NCBI GenBank assembly: GCA_016936595.1
Contig: JAFGXO010000098.1
Span: 1 to 48,566, forward strand
Length of the DNA stretch: 48,566 bases
Direction of reading: 5' to 3'
Source of the DNA: Bacteroidales bacterium
Lineage (GTDB): Bacteria; Bacteroidota; Bacteroidia; Bacteroidales; JAFGUD01
In this document: one piece after another, positions 36,348 through 45,763 of the stretch
Position numbering within the stretch: position 1 is the first letter of the stretch
How the letters are laid out: every line of letters begins with the position of its first letter
Translations under genes and position numbers: made by a program
The notes under the pieces: model-generated
What the model was told of the DNA's origin: nothing
Seen by the model: only the letters and a program-made list of their open reading frames with translations
Database searches by the model: none

Positions 36348-37622
36348 ATGCCAAAAATATCATACACAACATTAGGTTGCAAGCTAAATTTTTCAGAAAC
36401 AGCTTCGATTGTAAGGGAATTTACAGAACAAGGCTACAAAACTGTAAAATTTGGCGAAAAAGCAGATATTACAATAATAAATTCTTGCACAGTTACAGCA
36501 CAAGCAGAACGAAAATCGGTAAACGCTACAAAAAAAGCAGCTAAAATTTCGCCCGAAGGGAAAATAATAATAATTGGCTGTGCTGCACAAACAAACCCTG
36601 AGCGATTTTTAAATACCGAGCAAGTAGAATTAGTTCTTGGAACACATGACAAATTTAGAGCTTACGAATTACTTAATTCTAATCATGATATAATATATTC
36701 GTGTGATATTCAAGATGTTAATAATTTTGATATAGCATATTCAACAACCGAGAGAACACGTTCATTCCTTAAAATTCAGGACGGTTGCGACTACCCCTGC
36801 ACATATTGCACAATTCCAAAAGCACGCGGTAAAAGCAGAAATTCAAGTATAAAATCTATTTTAACCGAAGCAGAAAAAATTGCTTCATTAGGTATTAAAG
36901 AAATAATTCTCACCGGAGTAAATATTGGCGATTTTGGTAAATCAACAAATGAAACATTTTACGATTTAATAAAAGAACTCGACAAACTAGATGGCATAAA
37001 CAGATACAGAATTTCGTCTATTGAGCCCAATTTACTTACAACCAACATAATAAAATTTGTTGCAAAATCCGAAAAATTTATGCCACATTTTCATATCCCA
37101 TTACAAAGCGGTTCAGATGATGTGCTTAAGTTAATGAAACGAAGATATAACACTAAAATATTTGCTGATAAAATTATTGAAACCAATAAACATATTCCAA
37201 ACGCGTTTTTTGGCATTGATGTTATTGTTGGATTTCCGGGTGAAACAGAAGAACACTTTGAACAAACGTTCAACCTTTTATCTATATTACCAATAAGTTA
37301 TCTTCACATTTTTCCGTATTCCGACCGAAAAGGAACACCAGCAACAGCTATAAAAAACAAAGTACCATCTGAATGGATAAAAGTTAGAGAACAAAAACTT
37401 GCGGAATTATCAAACAAAAAACATGAATTATTCTACAAAAAATTTGCAGGAAAATTACACAAAGTATTATTTGAAAGCAAAGATGAAAACAATTTTTTTT
37501 CAGGTTTTACCGATAATTATCTAAAAGTTGCAGTTGAATCAAATATTGATATAAAAAATCAAATAATAAACGTTCAACTTACAAACTTTAAAAACGGAAT
37601 TTTTGAGGGAATAATTTTATAA
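36348..37622 (+). CDS. mtaB: tRNA t6A37 methylthiotransferase MtaB
   Basis: A 424-residue radical SAM enzyme that turns t6A37 into ms2t6A37 in tRNAs reading ANN codons. The ATG at 36348 is preferred to a TTG three bases earlier. The N-terminal MTTase domain has Cys residues in TLGCKLN, INSCTVTA and IGCAAQ (three ligands for the auxiliary cluster). The radical SAM cluster is CDYPCTYCTIP near residue 145, and PLQSGSDDVLKLMKRRY is typical of the family. The C-terminal TRAM-like domain closes the protein. The reading TLGCKLNFSE and the overall length fit MtaB better than MiaB or RimO. Monocistronic. Confidence 0.93.
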   Translation: MPKISYTTLGCKLNFSETASIVREFTEQGYKTVKFGEKADITIINSCTVTAQAERKSVNATKKAAKISPEGKIIIIGCAAQTNPERFLNTEQVELVLGTHDKFRAYELLNSNHDIIYSCDIQDVNNFDIAYSTTERTRSFLKIQDGCDYPCTYCTIPKARGKSRNSSIKSILTEAEKIASLGIKEIILTGVNIGDFGKSTNETFYDLIKELDKLDGINRYRISSIEPNLLTTNIIKFVAKSEKFMPHFHIPLQSGSDDVLKLMKRRYNTKIFADKIIETNKHIPNAFFGIDVIVGFPGETEEHFEQTFNLLSILPISYLHIFPYSDRKGTPATAIKNKVPSEWIKVREQKLAELSNKKHELFYKKFAGKLHKVLFESKDENNFFSGFTDNYLKVAVESNIDIKNQIINVQLTNFKNGIFEGIIL

Positions 37623-37640
37623 AACTACAATATAAAAAAA

Positions 37641-37676
37641 ATAAAAAAGGCTTACGCAAAAACACATAAACCCTTT
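37641..37676 (-). terminator. Weak candidate terminator after hutU
   Basis: On the minus strand AAAGGGTT... pairs with AAGCCTTT with one mismatch and is followed by a long T-rich tract (TTTTTTATTTTTTTT). It lies 27 bases after the hutU stop, between convergent genes. The loop is large, so confidence is low. Confidence 0.35.
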
Positions 37677-37702
37677 ATAATCAATAAATTATCTAAAAAA
37701 AT

Positions 37703-39709
37703 TTAAAAATCTAAACTATTTAAAATATCATCATCAGGAATTTGAGGAAAAGTGAATTTAAAGTTAGGATTTTCATCTTCGGCACGTTTAATAGCAAACA
37801 TTGCACTACTGTTTCTTGCCCATGCACGGCGTCCAATTCCGTTATTTACGTCCCAATGCAACATCATTTTAAGTCGTCGGTCGGCATCTTCAGAACCGTC
37901 GAGAACCATTCCAAAGCCACCATTAATAACTTCGCCCCAACCTACTCCACCTCCATTGTGAATAGACACCCAAGACGCACCTCTAAAAGAATCGCCAATA
38001 ACATTCTGAATTGCCATATCTGCGAGAAACATAGATCCATCGTAAATATTAGAAGTTTCGCGAAAAGGAGAGTCAGTGCCCGAAACATCGTGATGATCTC
38101 TACCAAGCACAACAGGAGCAGAAATTTTGCCGCTTTTAATTGCGTTGTTAAAAGCTTCGGCAATTTTAATTCGTCCTTCAGCATCGGCATACAAAATACG
38201 AGCCTGCGAACCAACAACAAGTTTATTAACGCCTGCCTCTTGTATCCATTTAATATTATCTTGAAGTTGTCCAATAATTTCGGACGGAGATGATTTTTCG
38301 ATTTGTTTAAGAATATTTTCGGCAATTTTGTCGGTTTTTTCCAAATCTTCGGGCTTACCTGAAGTACATACCCATCTAAAAGGACCAAAACCATAATCAA
38401 AAAACATAGGACCCATAATATCTTCAACATAAGAAGGATATTTGAATTTTCCATTTTGTTTTAAAATATCGGCTCCGGCACGACTTGCTTCAAGCATAAA
38501 AGCATTTCCGTAATCCCAAAAATACATTCCACGTTCAGAAATAGTATTAATAGCCGCAACTTGCCGGCGAAGCGATTCTTTAACTTTTTGTTTAAAAAGT
38601 TCGGGTTGTTCCACCATCATTTTGTTAGCTTCCTCAAACGAAACACCAACAGGATAATATCCACCCGACCAAGGATTATGAAGAGAAGTTTGATCAGAAC
38701 CTAAATCCACTTTTATATTTTTTTCGGCAATTTTTTCCCACAAATCAACAATATTGCCAACATAAGCCAACGAAACAGTACGTTTATCATTTTTTGCTTT
38801 AACTGCAGCATCTAAAACTTCATCAACATTGTAGTAAAGTTCATCAACCCACCCTTGCGAAAATCTTTTTTGGGCAGCAATTGCATTAATTTCGGCAGTA
38901 ATGCTAACCGAACCGGTGATTTTAGCCGCTTTAGGTTGAGCACCCGACATTCCTCCCATTCCGGAGGTAACAAACAACATTCCTTTTAAGTTACTTTGAG
39001 GAGTATCCATGATTTTGCGTCCTGCGTTAAGCACTGTGATAGTAGTTCCATGAACAATACCTTGAGGACCAATGTACATATATGAACCGGCAGTCATTTG
39101 ACCGTATTGCGACACACCAAGAGCATAAAATTTTTCCCAATCTTCGGGTTTAGAATAATTAGGAATAGTCATTCCGTTAGAAACAACAACACGAGGAGCA
39201 TCTTTATGAGAGGGATACAAACCCATTGGGTGTCCGGAATACATTACCAAAGTTTGCTCTTCGGTCATTTCGGCCAAATATTTCATAGTTATTAAATATT
39301 GAGCCCAATTAGAAAATACAGAACCATTTCCGCCGTAAGTTATAAGTTCGTGAGGGTGTTGAGCAACAATTGGATTAAGATTATTTTGTATCATTAACAT
39401 AATTGCAGCCGCTTGTTTTGTTTTATGCGGATATTGCATTATATCACGAGCATACATATCATAATCAGGACGAAAACGATACATGTAAATATGTCCGTAT
39501 TTTTTAAGTTCATCGGCAAATTCAACGGATAAAACTTTGTGAAATTTTTCGGGAAAATATCTTAAAGCATTTTTAACAGCTAATTTTTTTTCTTCTGCAT
39601 TAAGAATATCTCTTCGGATAGGTGCGTGAGGCACAGAATTATCTATTTCTTTAAATTCGGGCAAAAAATCAGGTATTCCCTGAAGTATTTGTTGTTTAAA
39701 ATCGATCAT
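37703..39709 (-). CDS. hutU: Urocanate hydratase
   Basis: A 668-residue enzyme that converts urocanate to imidazolonepropionate, the second step of histidine degradation, using tightly bound NAD as electrophile. Signature segments include YGGNGSVFSNWAQYL (about 124-138), YSGHPMGLYPS (about 157-167), QMTAGSYMYIGPQGIVHGT, VTSGMGGMSGAQPKAA with the NAD-binding glycines, and the C-terminal GRDHHDVSGTDSPFRET. The length exceeds the 550-residue proteobacterial form and fits the longer form common in Bacteroidota. No hutH, hutI or ftcD is in the window, so the pathway is dispersed. Two short odd palindromes lie upstream (39744-39754, 39773-39785). Confidence 0.94.
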   Translation of the reverse strand: MIDFKQQILQGIPDFLPEFKEIDNSVPHAPIRRDILNAEEKKLAVKNALRYFPEKFHKVLSVEFADELKKYGHIYMYRFRPDYDMYARDIMQYPHKTKQAAAIMLMIQNNLNPIVAQHPHELITYGGNGSVFSNWAQYLITMKYLAEMTEEQTLVMYSGHPMGLYPSHKDAPRVVVSNGMTIPNYSKPEDWEKFYALGVSQYGQMTAGSYMYIGPQGIVHGTTITVLNAGRKIMDTPQSNLKGMLFVTSGMGGMSGAQPKAAKITGSVSITAEINAIAAQKRFSQGWVDELYYNVDEVLDAAVKAKNDKRTVSLAYVGNIVDLWEKIAEKNIKVDLGSDQTSLHNPWSGGYYPVGVSFEEANKMMVEQPELFKQKVKESLRRQVAAINTISERGMYFWDYGNAFMLEASRAGADILKQNGKFKYPSYVEDIMGPMFFDYGFGPFRWVCTSGKPEDLEKTDKIAENILKQIEKSSPSEIIGQLQDNIKWIQEAGVNKLVVGSQARILYADAEGRIKIAEAFNNAIKSGKISAPVVLGRDHHDVSGTDSPFRETSNIYDGSMFLADMAIQNVIGDSFRGASWVSIHNGGGVGWGEVINGGFGMVLDGSEDADRRLKMMLHWDVNNGIGRRAWARNSSAMFAIKRAEDENPNFKFTFPQIPDDDILNSLDF

Positions 39710-39743
39710 TTTATATAAATTTTATAATTAACTTAATTCCATT

Positions 39744-39785
39744 TGCACTGTGCAGGGCTTCAAACAATGTTAAATTGACTCAATT
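39744..39785. promoter_or_regulatory. Two short palindromes upstream of hutU
   Basis: TGCACTGTGCA (39744-39754) and AATTGACTCAATT (39773-39785) are odd palindromes with 5- and 6-bp arms, 35-76 bases before the hutU ATG. Either could bind a dimeric regulator, but arms this short also occur by chance. Confidence 0.3.
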
Positions 39786-39935
39786 ATTTAAAGTAAAATT
39801 AAATTACAACTTTTACTCAAAAAAAACATCAATTAATATTAAAATAAAAGTAAAAAGTACGCAAAAAAAACGGTGTGAAAGTAATTTTTTTCGATAAAAT
39901 AAAAAATGCCGACGAACATCTAAGAAAAACAAAAA

Positions 39936-42900
39936 TTAATTTTTAATTATTTTTATACCAATAACCAAAATATCGTCAACCTGTTCGTTTTCTCCTTGCC
40001 ATTTTTTCAAACAATTAAACATATTTTCTTTTTGGTTTGCCATATTGTATTTATATATTTTTTTCAACAGTTCTCTATATCTATTAGACCTAAAAGTCTC
40101 GTTATTTTTGCCGCCAAATTGAGAAATAAACCCATCAGAAGACAAATAAACAGCATCATTTTCAGCTAACTGAACCGAGAAGTTTTTAAAGTCAACAATG
40201 CTATTTTGATGAATTCCGATAGGCATTCTGTCGGTGCGATATTTTAAGATATTTATTTCTCCATCAGCATTTGTAACACGATAAATAGGTTGATAAGCCC
40301 CGGCAAATTGCATTTCTAAAGATTCAATATTTATTTTAACAATAGTAATATCCATTCCATCTTTGCTTAAAGAATTAGAATCAAGTTGATTTAATGAAGA
40401 AATAACCCTTTCTCTAAGTTCATTAAGAATAATATTTGGAGGTTTACTATTTTTTGAAGTGATAATATCATTGATAAAAGCGATCCCTAAGGCACTCATA
40501 AAAGCCCCCGGCACTCCGTGTCCGGTACAATCGGCAGCAATAAAAATTATAAATTTATCGAATGCTTTTGCCCAGTAAAAATCGCCACTGATAATATCTT
40601 TTGGTTTATAAAATATAAAATATTCAGTAAAAAAATCATAATTAGCTTTAAATTGTTTTATAACCTTATTTACACCAACATAAGGTGCTAATAAAGCTTT
40701 TTGAATTCTTTCAGCATACACAATACTACTTGTAATTTGTTGGTTTTTATGTAAAATTTCTTTGTTTTTAAGTATTAGCTTTTCTTCAACTTCCTTTTGT
40801 TTAGAGATATCAGAGTCGATGCCAAGTAACTGAATTAAATTATCAAAGTCATCAAAAATAGGCGTCCAAGTTGTTTGAATCCAAATTTTTTCACCATTTT
40901 TTTTACTTAATTCGGCTTCATAACTAACAGTTTGTCCGGTTTTTAGTGCTTTATTGATAAGTGTAACAACCTCTTTATTAGTTGCAGCAAAAAATATTGA
41001 GTTCCCGCGTTTTTTAAATTCTTCTAAGGTATAGCCATATAGTTTTGTAAAACCGGAGTTAATCCATTTAATTTGTCCCAAAGTATCAATAATCATAACG
41101 GCATTGTCGGTGTTACTTACAACAAGCGACATTTGTTTGAGTTCGAAATTTCGTTCTTTAATAATTTTTTCGGATTGTTTAATTTTTTTAACAGATTCAA
41201 TTAATCTGTTTTTTTGTTCAATAGCAATATCTCTTTGTCGTTGCAATTCCTGTTCGTATTTTACTTTTTCAGAAATATCGGTTCCAATAACAAAATAATG
41301 ATCCAACTCACCATTTTTATCAAGTATTGAATTAATAGTAATTGCAACTTTAAAACTCTGATTATTTTTTTTATAATTTGTAACAATACCTTTAAAAACT
41401 TCAAATTTTTTAAAAATTGCTTCATCAATTTGTTCGATTATTTCGTATTCCGATTTATCAAATCTCAGAACATGGCTTGGTTTTTTCCCTAAAACTTCCT
41501 CTTTTTTATACCCTGTAAGATTAGAAAAGCCCTCATTTATCCACGTTATTTTATCATTTTTATCAACAATAAGAACATAATTATCGGTTTTAGAAGCAAC
41601 AAAAGAAAGTTTTTCTAATTCTAAGTAAGTTGTAGCGTTTTGGATTGCAATTGCAACAAATGATGCTAAGTTTTTTATCAAATCAAGATGATGAATTTTA
41701 TAAGCATTTTTTTGAAAACTCTGAACAGTTAAAACTCCTATTTTTTTAGCAGTAAATAAAGGCACATAAATTATGGAAGTAGTAAATTCACCATGTTCAG
41801 GAATAGATAAATTTTCAACATATTTTTGTGCTTCTTGCAATACGTTTCCAATAAGCACATCATCTTGATTTAAAAAGCACCATGTTGCCAAATTATTAGT
41901 ATCCTCTAAATTAACTTCATCATAAGGCAAAATTTCACCTTTTTCAACATAATTAGAAAAAGAGAGCACATTTTTTTTCTGATCATACAATCCAATTCCA
42001 AAACCACTGGCATCCATTATCTCATTTACACTTTGATATACAGAATTTGTAATTTGTTGAACATCTAATAAAGATATTATTTTTTGGGCAATTACATTTA
42101 GCTTCTGAAGATTTAAAAAAGAATTTCTAAATTCTAAATGACTTTGTGCTAATAGCTCTTTTTGATTGTTGATTTTTATAGTTCTTTCAACTACTTTTTT
42201 TTCTAAATTCAAATTAGAATTTTTCAACTCTTCGCTCAGTTTATTTAGTTTAAAAACAGAACTTGTAATTTGATCAGATAAAGATACTGCATGAATTATA
42301 AAAAAAATAAATATTCCTACAGGAAAAATATACGCAGAATTGATTATGTGTTGCGAGTATAAAATATCATTAAAAGCTGATAATGAAACAATTATAAAGG
42401 CAATTAAAACATGAACTGATAAAGGACGTTTTTTAATAAATGCTTTAATAATACCCCAAAACATATAAATAATCACAACAACAGTTAAAATTTCAAAAGG
42501 AATAATAAAATGAGAACTAATAAAAACAGGAACAAACACAGTTGTACCCGAAATAATTATTGATAAAAAAAACAAACTATCTGCTATTTTTTTTGAAAAT
42601 TCATCACTAAACAATACATAAATATATTTAACAGACATTCCGAGCACCATAAAAAAAGAGATAAATTCTATTCTAACAATCAAAAACCAACTTAAGTTAG
42701 AAAACAATTCTTTAAATAACATTTCGCCGGTTACACCTAAGCGTAAAATTGCAAAAAAAGCTAATAATGAGAACCATAAAAGACTTTTATACTGATATAT
42801 TTTTTGTTTAAAAATTTGAAAATATAAAATCAGGTGGTATATTAAAAGAACCAGTAAAGCACCTAAAAGGAAAGCATCAAAAACAAATTTTCGTTTAAAT

Positions 42901-43442
42901 TTTGACTGTAATTTAATTATTTTTCCAATGAACAAAGGCTCCCATAATCCTGATTTTCGATAATTAAAATTAGACACTTCAAGAGCTATTTCTATTGTAT
43001 CAGTGTTTTTAGGTAAGCTTACAGTTAATAAATCGTAATCAGGAATTGATGATTTTTTATCTATTCCAAATTGACCTACAGAAGCAATTTTAACACCATT
43101 TATGTATAAATTATAATTATTAGATTGTTTTCCGATATCTAAAAAAACAGAACCGGATACTTCGGGCATCAAAATTTTAACTTTATAAACAGCATAACCT
43201 TTTTTAGGATACGAAAATTTAACCCAATTAGATGGTACAGTAATAAAATCAAAAGATGTAGTATCACTTAATTCATCAAAAGTGCGATTAAAAAAAAACT
43301 TCCAGTTGCCTTTTAAACTAATAAGATCATTGTCTTGAAAATTGGTATTTCTCAAATCAATGATACCGTTTTCAACAGACTGTCCATTAATCGTATAAGT
43401 ACAAATAAAAAGAAAAAACAGTATTTTAAGATTTTTTTTCAT
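39936..43442 (-). CDS. 7TMR-DISM sensor with GAF, two PAS and a SpoIIE-type phosphatase domain
   Basis: A 1168-residue signalling protein. Signal peptide 1-20; a periplasmic jelly-roll-like sensor (about 25-180; SLKGNWKFFFN, FLDIGKQSNNYNLYING); seven membrane helices (about 185-395); a coiled coil (about 395-440); a GAF domain (about 455-605); PAS domains at about 620-735 (VDKNDKITWINEGFSNLTGY) and about 770-885 (IDTLGQIKWINSGFTKLYGY); a second short coiled coil; and a SpoIIE/PP2C-like phosphatase (about 930-1168; SGDFYWAK, AADCTGHGVPGAFMS). Such enzymes dephosphorylate serine residues, commonly on anti-anti-sigma factors. No STAS or anti-sigma partner is nearby. Ligands of the periplasmic, GAF and PAS domains are unknown. 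Confidence 0.88.
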   Translation of the reverse strand: MKKNLKILFFLFICTYTINGQSVENGIIDLRNTNFQDNDLISLKGNWKFFFNRTFDELSDTTSFDFITVPSNWVKFSYPKKGYAVYKVKILMPEVSGSVFLDIGKQSNNYNLYINGVKIASVGQFGIDKKSSIPDYDLLTVSLPKNTDTIEIALEVSNFNYRKSGLWEPLFIGKIIKLQSKFKRKFVFDAFLLGALLVLLIYHLILYFQIFKQKIYQYKSLLWFSLLAFFAILRLGVTGEMLFKELFSNLSWFLIVRIEFISFFMVLGMSVKYIYVLFSDEFSKKIADSLFFLSIIISGTTVFVPVFISSHFIIPFEILTVVVIIYMFWGIIKAFIKKRPLSVHVLIAFIIVSLSAFNDILYSQHIINSAYIFPVGIFIFFIIHAVSLSDQITSSVFKLNKLSEELKNSNLNLEKKVVERTIKINNQKELLAQSHLEFRNSFLNLQKLNVIAQKIISLLDVQQITNSVYQSVNEIMDASGFGIGLYDQKKNVLSFSNYVEKGEILPYDEVNLEDTNNLATWCFLNQDDVLIGNVLQEAQKYVENLSIPEHGEFTTSIIYVPLFTAKKIGVLTVQSFQKNAYKIHHLDLIKNLASFVAIAIQNATTYLELEKLSFVASKTDNYVLIVDKNDKITWINEGFSNLTGYKKEEVLGKKPSHVLRFDKSEYEIIEQIDEAIFKKFEVFKGIVTNYKKNNQSFKVAITINSILDKNGELDHYFVIGTDISEKVKYEQELQRQRDIAIEQKNRLIESVKKIKQSEKIIKERNFELKQMSLVVSNTDNAVMIIDTLGQIKWINSGFTKLYGYTLEEFKKRGNSIFFAATNKEVVTLINKALKTGQTVSYEAELSKKNGEKIWIQTTWTPIFDDFDNLIQLLGIDSDISKQKEVEEKLILKNKEILHKNQQITSSIVYAERIQKALLAPYVGVNKVIKQFKANYDFFTEYFIFYKPKDIISGDFYWAKAFDKFIIFIAADCTGHGVPGAFMSALGIAFINDIITSKNSKPPNIILNELRERVISSLNQLDSNSLSKDGMDITIVKINIESLEMQFAGAYQPIYRVTNADGEINILKYRTDRMPIGIHQNSIVDFKNFSVQLAENDAVYLSSDGFISQFGGKNNETFRSNRYRELLKKIYKYNMANQKENMFNCLKKWQGENEQVDDILVIGIKIIKN

Positions 43443-43527
43443 TTATTAACTTAAGTGTATGTTCTCTAAAACATCAGCAAACAAAACTTAAAAATTTTTA
43501 AGCAAACAACAAATATAAATAAAGAAA

Positions 43528-43977
43528 TTAAATTTTGCGATTTATATACTCTGAATAATCTTTAATTATAGGTTTATACTCACTTTGTAACAAAGGCGAA
43601 GAAATAATAAAATCGGCGGTTGCTCGGTTACAAGCCGTTGGAACATTATATAAAGCCGAAATTCTTAGCAAAGCTTTTACGTCAACGTCATGAGGTTGAG
43701 GTTGCATCGGATCCCACAAAAAGATGAACAGATCTATTTTACCTTCGCTTATTAAAGCCCCAAGTTGTTGGTCGCCCCCCAAAGGACCCGATTTTAACTT
43801 TGTTATTTGAAAATGAATACTTTTTCCTTGTTTTCCGGCCAAAGCCGCTTCAACAAGTTTACCGGTTGTGCCGGTACAAAAAATATGGTGTTTTATTAAC
43901 TCTTTCCAATTCCATTCAACCCAATTAATCAAATCTTTTTTGCGATTATCGTGAGCAACAAGTGCAATATTTTTCAT
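43528..43977 (-). CDS. mgsA: Methylglyoxal synthase
   Basis: A 149-residue cytoplasmic enzyme that turns dihydroxyacetone phosphate into methylglyoxal and phosphate, a bypass used when phosphate is short or sugar phosphates pile up. The phosphate loop GTTG is at 36-39, and GPLGGDQQ carries the catalytic Asp69. The segment WDPMQPQPHDVDVKALLR (88-105) holds further conserved active-site residues (Asp89, His96, Asp99). Length is normal. The upstream region has an odd set of repeats of AACTGGTTAACT (44015-44050). Confidence 0.94.
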   Translation of the reverse strand: MKNIALVAHDNRKKDLINWVEWNWKELIKHHIFCTGTTGKLVEAALAGKQGKSIHFQITKLKSGPLGGDQQLGALISEGKIDLFIFLWDPMQPQPHDVDVKALLRISALYNVPTACNRATADFIISSPLLQSEYKPIIKDYSEYINRKI

Positions 43978-44014
43978 AATTTTAAAAGTTTATAAAGTTT
44001 GTATAGGAACCAAC

Positions 44015-44050
44015 AACTGGTTAACTAATTAACTAACTAACTGGTTAACT
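44015..44050. repeat. Direct repeats of AACTGGTTAACT upstream of mgsA
   Basis: AACTGGTTAACT at 44015-44026 and again at 44039-44050, separated by 12 bases that are themselves a variant (AATTAACTAACT). Three 12-base units in a row, on the promoter side of mgsA and just downstream of the YfcC-type gene stop. This could be a multi-site operator or a local slippage product. Confidence 0.55.
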
Positions 44051-44054
44051 GATT

Positions 44055-45716
44055 TTAAAATCCATTTAAATCCATTAAAACAGTAGGTATAAGAAGTAAA
44101 AAACCAACAATTATTAATGTAATCATAATTGGAAGTATCCACTTAACCCATTTATTGTAAGGGATTTTAGCAACACCTAAAACACCAATAAGAACCCCAG
44201 AAGTAGGAGTAATCATATTTGTAAACCCGTCGCCAAACTGAAAAGCCATAACAGTAGCCTGACGCGAGAGTTCTATATAATCAGAAAATGGGGCCATAAT
44301 AGGCATTGTTATAGCCGCTTTTGCTGAACCTGAAGGAATTAAAATATTTATAAATGTTTGAATAACATACATAATACCAACAGAAGCAACTTTGCCTAAA
44401 CCTTCCATTTTACCGGATAAATAATGTAAAATAGTGTCAATAATTTGTCCGTCTTGTAAAATAACAATAATTCCTCCGGCCAAACCAACTACTAAAGCTG
44501 CCGACATAATATCTTTTGCTCCTTCAATAAATAATTTTGTAATTTTGTTGGGATTGTAATTAGCAGCAATTCCGGCAAAAATACCCATGGCAAAAAACAG
44601 TGTAGCTATTTTCATAATATACCATTGATACCCCATTACACCAATTATCAAATAAATTACCGTAAAAGCTAAAAGATTTAGATTAAAAAAATGCACCGAT
44701 TTTTTGAGTGAAAAAAAGCCACTGATAATAAACAGTGTTGTAGCAATAGGCAAAAAAGGACCTTCGATGCTACGCAAAGTATCGCCCTCGCCAATTGAAA
44801 TTACTGTAGTTATGTTTTCTTTAATAACAAAAGAAAAAATAATTAAGCCTAAAGCTATAAAAGCATAAACAAGCCAAGCAATTGTAGGAGTATGATATTC
44901 TATTTTTTGATCTTCGGTTTTGTTTTTTTCGTGCCAATACTTATCCTCTTCGTAAACTGGCGATTTTTGTGGATTTTTTTTAATTCTGTTAGCATACCAA
45001 AGCACAAAAGAAATACCAATAAAATTTATAACAAGCCAACTAAACATTCTATATTCGATACCTGAAAAAAGAGGAAGTTCGGCAATTCCCTGAGCTATAC
45101 CAATAGTAAAAGGATTTAAAATAGCACCTGCAAAGCCAAGTCCGGCAGCAAAAAAGACCATTGCAACCCCTGTAATAGAATCATAGCCCATTGAAATTGC
45201 TAATGGGACAAGAATAACAATAAAAGCAATTGTTTCTTCGCTCATGCCAAAAACAGCACCAAAAACGCTAAACATAATCATTATTAGCACAATAATTATG
45301 TTATTTACCCCTATTCCATTAAGTAATTTATTTTTTTCGAGTTTTTTAGTGAAATTTAAAAATGAATAAATTCCAATATCTATAGCTTTAGTTGAGTTCA
45401 TTATCCAAAAAGCACCACCAACCATCAAAATAAATATAATTATTCCGGCTTGTTTTTCAAAGCCCTTAAAAATTGCAGCAAAAACCTCCCAAGTTTGAAC
45501 TTTATGGTCAACATATTCAAATTTTGGCACTTTTTTTTCAACTCCGTCCACAACTATTGTTTCATAAACGGTTTGAGTAATTTCTGTTCCATCGGGATTT
45601 GTAACAGTTTCTTGAATATATTTTCCTCCGGGAACTATCCAAGTTAATATTGCAGCAATAATAATTATGTAAAAAACAATTACATAAGTATGTGGAAAAT
45701 TTTTGTTTTTCAGCAT
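44055..45716 (-). CDS. YfcC-type anaerobic carrier, probably for amino acids or dicarboxylates
   Basis: A 553-residue membrane protein with about 12-14 helices and no signal peptide. The start MLKNKNFPHTYVIVFYIIII, TWIVPGG near residue 30, FSVFGAVFGMSEETIAFIVI (about 155-175) and the C-terminal half with VVGLAGGIIVIL and LIPSGSAKAAITMPIM match the YfcC / C4-dicarboxylate anaerobic carrier family. Members are related to DcuC- and ArcD-like exchangers for dicarboxylates or basic amino acids. Residues about 30-70 form an unusual polar insert (TNPDGTEITQTV...). The substrate cannot be deduced. Followed by the mgsA upstream region; nrnA lies 47 bases upstream. Confidence 0.82.
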   Translation of the reverse strand: MLKNKNFPHTYVIVFYIIIIAAILTWIVPGGKYIQETVTNPDGTEITQTVYETIVVDGVEKKVPKFEYVDHKVQTWEVFAAIFKGFEKQAGIIIFILMVGGAFWIMNSTKAIDIGIYSFLNFTKKLEKNKLLNGIGVNNIIIVLIMIMFSVFGAVFGMSEETIAFIVILVPLAISMGYDSITGVAMVFFAAGLGFAGAILNPFTIGIAQGIAELPLFSGIEYRMFSWLVINFIGISFVLWYANRIKKNPQKSPVYEEDKYWHEKNKTEDQKIEYHTPTIAWLVYAFIALGLIIFSFVIKENITTVISIGEGDTLRSIEGPFLPIATTLFIISGFFSLKKSVHFFNLNLLAFTVIYLIIGVMGYQWYIMKIATLFFAMGIFAGIAANYNPNKITKLFIEGAKDIMSAALVVGLAGGIIVILQDGQIIDTILHYLSGKMEGLGKVASVGIMYVIQTFINILIPSGSAKAAITMPIMAPFSDYIELSRQATVMAFQFGDGFTNMITPTSGVLIGVLGVAKIPYNKWVKWILPIMITLIIVGFLLLIPTVLMDLNGF

Positions 45717-45763
45717 ATTGAACTTAATTAAAATTTGAATTTAATTGATTGATTATAAAATGA

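Noticed and set aside
37742-38454. Open frames of 183 and 170 codons overlapping hutU
   Set aside because: hutU is a clearly conserved enzyme through this region; the overlapping frames show no domain and no start context.
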